Shown in pieces: positions 60,620-64,000 of a stretch of DNA of 64,000 nucleotides; position 1 is the first letter of the stretch, and each line of letters begins with the position of its first letter. Where the stretch lies: assembly GCA_029560875.1 (NCBI GenBank), contig JAKQKB010000202.1, forward strand, positions 1 to 64,000, in the 5' to 3' direction. The translations under genes and the position numbers were made by a program. The DNA is from Bacteroidota bacterium (GTDB taxonomy: Bacteria > Bacteroidota > Bacteroidia > Bacteroidales > Tenuifilaceae). The notes below the pieces were generated by a model. That model ran no database searches, was not told the origin of the DNA, and was given only the letters and a program-made list of their open reading frames with translations.

Positions 60620-61912
60620 ATGAAAAAATTCCTATTACTATTTGTTGCTGTAGCGTGCTTAGTAGGGCAATCTTTATCGCAGGATAAGGTGCTCGATAAG
60701 AGTAGCAAAAAACCCAAATGGATTAATGGAATTGAAAAAGATTACATTATAGTTTCGGGTAGTGGACCCGATGAGCAAACCGCTCAGCAGAGCGCTCTTA
60801 CAATGATAAAGGAGCGTATAGTGTCCTCTGTGGCCGAGAATGTAAAATCAACTTCAGAAATCAAAAAGGAAGAGGCAAATTACAATAACAATGTAAATAT
60901 ATTCCTAGAGAAGTTTGCATCTTCAACCACCACTCAATCAGGAAAAGTACCTTTCCTACAGGGTATTTCCTTGTCGAAGGTGGAGGAGTTTTACTGGGAG
61001 AAACTTCAACGCAAGGATAAGAGTGTATATGTAAATTATCACCTAAAATATCCATTCCCTGAGTTTGAACTAAAGAAATTGGTGAGCGATTTTAAAATGC
61101 GCGATAACGAGTTAACCCGTCAAATGGAGGATTTGCTTGCACAAGTTGAAACAGTTGAATCTGTTGAGCAGATTGAGAAAAATATTGCAGAGCTAAAATC
61201 ACTTACCGAATACTTTATGGATGGCAGAGTAGATCAGTGTAACTTGGGTATTACAAGGTATCGCTCATTGCTTAAATCTATAGAACTTGTAGAGTTGGAG
61301 AGTAGCCTAGGCGAGTTGAAGTACTATTTAAGATTAGGGGATAGGGCTATTTCTACCGTAAAAAAACCAACCACTAAGTCGGAATGCGCAAGAATAACTT
61401 CAACAGTAAACAACAAGGATAATGTTGTAATTAAGTACGATTACGATAACTGTTATGAAGATCCCGAAAATAATATTCTTGTAAAGTATAGGTTTGGCAA
61501 TGAGGATGTTCAAAAGCCGTTCTATTTTGATATTGCCGTAAATAAAGCATCAATTTTTGTTAGCGATCCATTCCATTTTACTACAACATCTAAAGACGAA
61601 GAAAATGTAAACGGTGCAGTTCTTGACTTAACAGTCCGTTCAAAATACGATGCTGCGTTTACAATTGAAAAAGTGGTTATAGAATGGAAAGGATTAACGC
61701 CCGTTATTATTGATGGTATTGGGCAAAGTTTTCAAGGCAAAGGCAATCACAACTTGAAATTGAATATCAATCAGGCAATTAAAGTAAAAGAAACATCATC
61801 TACAGGGAAAACATTATCTTTACTGTCAGGATATATACATTATAGGTCTAATGTTACAGGAGAGCTAAAGACATTCCGAATTTATAACCACAGTTATACT
61901 ACCGATTGGTAA
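60620..61912 (+). CDS. Exported LPP20-like protein with C-terminal beta domain
   Basis: The 430-residue precursor has a signal peptide (about 1-20). The N-terminal part has KKPKWINGIEKDYIIVSGSG followed by DEQTAQQSALTMIKERI, an LPP20-type start (P-x-W, then GxG and spaced alanines). A helical stretch (about 150-225) links to a beta-rich C-terminal domain (about 260-430) with VLDLTVRSKYDAAFTIEKVVI. It ends the six-gene set and is followed by a strong terminator. Function unknown. Confidence 0.7.
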   Translation: MKKFLLLFVAVACLVGQSLSQDKVLDKSSKKPKWINGIEKDYIIVSGSGPDEQTAQQSALTMIKERIVSSVAENVKSTSEIKKEEANYNNNVNIFLEKFASSTTTQSGKVPFLQGISLSKVEEFYWEKLQRKDKSVYVNYHLKYPFPEFELKKLVSDFKMRDNELTRQMEDLLAQVETVESVEQIEKNIAELKSLTEYFMDGRVDQCNLGITRYRSLLKSIELVELESSLGELKYYLRLGDRAISTVKKPTTKSECARITSTVNNKDNVVIKYDYDNCYEDPENNILVKYRFGNEDVQKPFYFDIAVNKASIFVSDPFHFTTTSKDEENVNGAVLDLTVRSKYDAAFTIEKVVIEWKGLTPVIIDGIGQSFQGKGNHNLKLNINQAIKVKETSSTGKTLSLLSGYIHYRSNVTGELKTFRIYNHSYTTDW

Positions 61913-61924
61913 TCATTCCAAAAG

Positions 61925-61951
61925 AAAAAGGCCTTTTAAAGGCCTTTTTTT
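61925..61951. terminator. Bidirectional terminator between the envelope locus and siaC
   Basis: AAAAAGGCC (61925-61933) and GGCCTTTTT (61941-61949) flank a 7-base spacer with a T-run to 61951. A-runs on the other side make it work for the convergent siaC gene too. Confidence 0.9.
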
Positions 61952-62330
61952 ATTCTTTGTAAGATTCCATTTTAAAGGGAACCTTTATGTGCTCGGCTAA
62001 ATCTCGGCCAGCATCCTTAATGTCGATATCATCCTCGTTGTAAGCCCAAACTACAGAAACTTTATTTCCTAGTTGAGCAATTTTTTCGAATCGCTTAAGA
62101 ACCTGAAATAATAGTTTAGAGCTGGGAGTGTTATAGTAAACCATTTTAAATTTAACAATGGTTTCAGGATTTGGTGCTTGTGAGTAATTGTCAATCCACT
62201 GTATAATAGGGTCGTAAAAAGCTTTAGCATCCTCGGGAAGAGAGTTTCCTGCAAATTCAAATTTTCCTGCATCTTTATCCAGAACTATAGTAGGATACTG
62301 ACTTGTCCCATTTACCTTGTAAGGTTCCAT
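61950..62330 (-). CDS. SiaC-family (DUF1987) regulatory protein, stand-alone copy
   Basis: The 126-residue protein has the DUF1987 core: FEFAGNSLPEDAKAFYDPII, the phosphosite segment YYNTPSSKLLFQVLKRFEK (threonine, with proline after it) and WAYNEDDIDIKDAGRD. It is monocistronic, has its own well-formed promoter and no kinase nearby. It is convergent with the six-gene envelope locus. It is the most distinct copy in the window because of the proline in the phosphosite loop. Confidence 0.87.
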   Translation of the reverse strand: MEPYKVNGTSQYPTIVLDKDAGKFEFAGNSLPEDAKAFYDPIIQWIDNYSQAPNPETIVKFKMVYYNTPSSKLLFQVLKRFEKIAQLGNKVSVVWAYNEDDIDIKDAGRDLAEHIKVPFKMESYKE

Positions 62331-62406
62331 ATCTATTAATTTAACTGGTGCTTGAATTGATAAATATAATGAACTTTCTTAATTCTGCAAATAGTTTTTG
62401 CAAATG

Positions 62407-62436
62407 CAAAGGTATGAATATCAAACCTAATTTCAA
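62407..62436 (-). promoter_or_regulatory. Promoter of the stand-alone siaC gene (TTG-N19-TACCTTTG)
   Basis: On the minus strand, TTG (62436-62434) and TACCTTTG (62414-62407) are separated by 19 bases, matching the Bacteroidota housekeeping consensus. The leader would be about 70 bases. Confidence 0.65.
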
Positions 62437-62548
62437 TAAACTTGAGCGTTTTTTGCAAATTAAAAATAGCTAAACCTCATAAAGGTATCTCGTATACAGT
62501 GCTTTATATTTTTTTTGTGTGGTTAGATATTTGGTTTTGATGGTAATT

Positions 62549-64000
62549 TTACTTTGATTCGGGACTCAAAACTATCATTTGACACTCATTACAATTGAAT
62601 ACGAGTGGAAATATGTTATGATTATCCTTTAGGAAAAGTGCTTTGGTTGGCTTTGCATTCTGTTTTGATGGGCACAGCCCTAGTTCGTATTTAATGCAAT
62701 ATTTAGTAACCATTAATTCTATTTTCTCTTGCTTGACATCAAGTTCAAATGCATTGGCGATGTTTTTAACTCCAGATTTTTTAAGAAACTCCTTGCTTGC
62801 AGAGTTTGCTACATTTCCTTTGAAGTCAATACTAGTTAACGGATACTCCAACTTTGAGGTCGGGACAAGCCTTTTGTTTATAGAGTAATTTCTGAGTCTT
62901 TCAAGTTTTAACCCATCCAGTAAACTTCGTCTTATTGCATTTAATTCTGAAATGGCAAGGTGTTTTGGTTCAATACCACTATCTAGGTTGATTTTTATAA
63001 CTTGGAAAATTGTTTCGCCAGATTTCGTCAGTTGATTTATGAGATTACTGGTAGCAATTTGTGGATTTTTAGCCAATTCAAAGTTATCGTCTATTGATAA
63101 TTCGTGCCGAATTAAATCTTCATCAGTCGCTATAAATTGTAATTTACCATTATCTTGCTTTACAGAGATCGATACTGATATTTTTCGGGTAGATGATTCT
63201 CCTTTCATTGCCTTATCGAACGAAAAATCGGAGTTTCTGTAAATTATTATTCCAGTTTTTAGGTCTAAAGGCTCTTGGTTTGGGTATATTTTGTTTTGTG
63301 ATGTGGAGTTTACCAAAAAACCATTTAATTCGCCTTTTGAGTTGAAAAAGCATAATCCATCACCATTGTTTATAGGTTCAGATGAGTCAATAGAAAACCA
63401 ACCTGTTTCCACTTGCATAACCCTACCTAGTTGCTTTCCTATGGATTTTTGGCTATGGTACGATGCCTGCCCAGATATTCGTCCATCAACAAAATGTTTA
63501 GTGAACCCTCTATTAAAGGTGCGTTCAAGGTCGGGGGTAAAGGAGTATTCGCATCGGCCAGAAGAGAGTCTTTTGTAATCGGGTTTTGTTGAAATGATAT
63601 TATTTATCAGCGAGTTGTAGAATGCCACGGTGTTTTTTACGTAGGCGACATCCTTCATTCTCCCTTCAATCTTGAACGAGGTTATTCCCGCATCAATAAG
63701 TTGATGTATATGTTGCGATAAATTCAAATCCTTTAATGAAAGCAAATGTTTATTCTTAACAAGAATATTGCCGTCAGAGTCTACCAAATCGTAAGCGGAA
63801 CGGCATGGTTGTGCACACGCCCCACGGTTTGCACTTCGGCCAGTTATAGCCTGGCTCATATAGCATTGTCCGCTGTAACAAACGCAAAGCGCGCCATGAA
63901 TAAAACACTCCAGTTCGGCAGTTGTATTTGCGCGGAAATCTATTATTTCCGTAATAGAGAGTTCTCTTGGCAAAACAACTCTCTCTATTCCCTGTTTTTC
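62549..64000 (-). CDS. U32-family peptidase/hydroxylase-like protein, 5' end outside the window
   Basis: The reading frame stays open to the window edge at 64000 (ERVVLPRELS without a stop), so the TTG at 63973 is not the start and the gene is partial. The U32 signature ELECFIHGALCVCYSGQC is followed by SANRGACAQPCR with the conserved cysteines. FKIEGRMKDVAYVKN and a long C-terminal part follow, ending after CIKYELGLCPSKQNAK and NCNECQMIVL. Family members include collagenase-like proteins and RlhA/UbiU-type tRNA or quinone hydroxylation factors; the exact role cannot be set. About 100-130 N-terminal residues are probably missing. Confidence 0.88.
   Translation of the reverse strand, partial: EKQGIERVVLPRELSITEIIDFRANTTAELECFIHGALCVCYSGQCYMSQAITGRSANRGACAQPCRSAYDLVDSDGNILVKNKHLLSLKDLNLSQHIHQLIDAGITSFKIEGRMKDVAYVKNTVAFYNSLINNIISTKPDYKRLSSGRCEYSFTPDLERTFNRGFTKHFVDGRISGQASYHSQKSIGKQLGRVMQVETGWFSIDSSEPINNGDGLCFFNSKGELNGFLVNSTSQNKIYPNQEPLDLKTGIIIYRNSDFSFDKAMKGESSTRKISVSISVKQDNGKLQFIATDEDLIRHELSIDDNFELAKNPQIATSNLINQLTKSGETIFQVIKINLDSGIEPKHLAISELNAIRRSLLDGLKLERLRNYSINKRLVPTSKLEYPLTSIDFKGNVANSASKEFLKKSGVKNIANAFELDVKQEKIELMVTKYCIKYELGLCPSKQNAKPTKALFLKDNHNIFPLVFNCNECQMIVLSPESK

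Noticed and set aside
1..64000. CRISPR arrays, prophage genes, insertion sequences, rRNA genes
   Set aside because: No regularly spaced repeats, integrases, transposases, phage structural genes or rRNA sequences were recognised on either strand.

Overview
The window comes from a low-GC member of the Bacteroidota, most likely the order Bacteroidales. The evidence is a SprA-type type IX secretion translocon, two TonB-dependent receptors with carboxypeptidase-like N-terminal domains, an ECF sigma/FecR pair, an S46 dipeptidyl-peptidase, a futalosine-pathway menaquinone gene (mqnC), DUF1987/SiaC proteins, and many promoters of the Bacteroidota form TAnnTTTG with little sign of Shine-Dalgarno sites. 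It reads as ordinary chromosome with a few accessory patches. I see no phage, insertion sequence or CRISPR array. The only mobile-looking item is a ~237 bp element with terminal inverted repeats at 7599-7835.

Layout. 41-4584: a TonB-dependent receptor and a partner lipoprotein. 4952-7519: a B12-dependent ribonucleotide reductase. 7878-10380 (minus): a tRNA-editing deacylase, a pRiA4b ORF-3-like protein, and a SiaB kinase with two SiaC substrates. 10574-14532 (minus): S46 peptidase, RNase HII and a glycosyltransferase. 14729-17230 (plus): a flippase and two more SiaC proteins, convergent with a 7TM-DISM/GAF receptor at 17279-19288. 19403-22768 (minus): DUF3795, an SPL-like radical SAM protein, DJ-1/PfpI, a membrane protein and a WYL regulator. 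23000-27766: rimP-nusA-infB. 27902-33928: sigma, FecR, TonB receptor, second FecR, lipoprotein. 34071-37208: small ferredoxin, thioredoxin lipoprotein, mqnC, zinc metallopeptidase. 37423-47011: pdxA, ruvA, sprA, gcvH. 47047-51406: thiL, M23 peptidase, tatD, asparaginase. 51480-51567: tRNA-Ser. 51645-53974: ExbB / small membrane protein / ExbD / ExbD. 54105-55529: alkaline phosphatase lipoprotein. 55716-61912: six co-directional secreted proteins of unknown function. 61950-62330 (minus): a fifth SiaC. 62549-64000 (minus): a U32 peptidase cut by the window end.

Two systems deserve most attention. The first is a SiaB/SiaC partner-switching network: one kinase, five SiaC paralogues in three loci, all keeping a Ser/Thr at the expected phosphosite, and a 7TM receptor with no output domain beside two of them. 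The second is the six-gene envelope locus at 55716-61912. It encodes a putative small outer-membrane barrel with a large periplasmic domain, a DUF6175-like protein, and four exported proteins that each carry a GxG followed by spaced alanines, as in LPP20-type envelope proteins. I know of no described function for this set.

All functional names come from reading translated motifs and from memory of protein families. No database search was run. Start codons were moved where signal peptides, lipoboxes, family alignments or TAnnTTTG boxes argued for an internal start.
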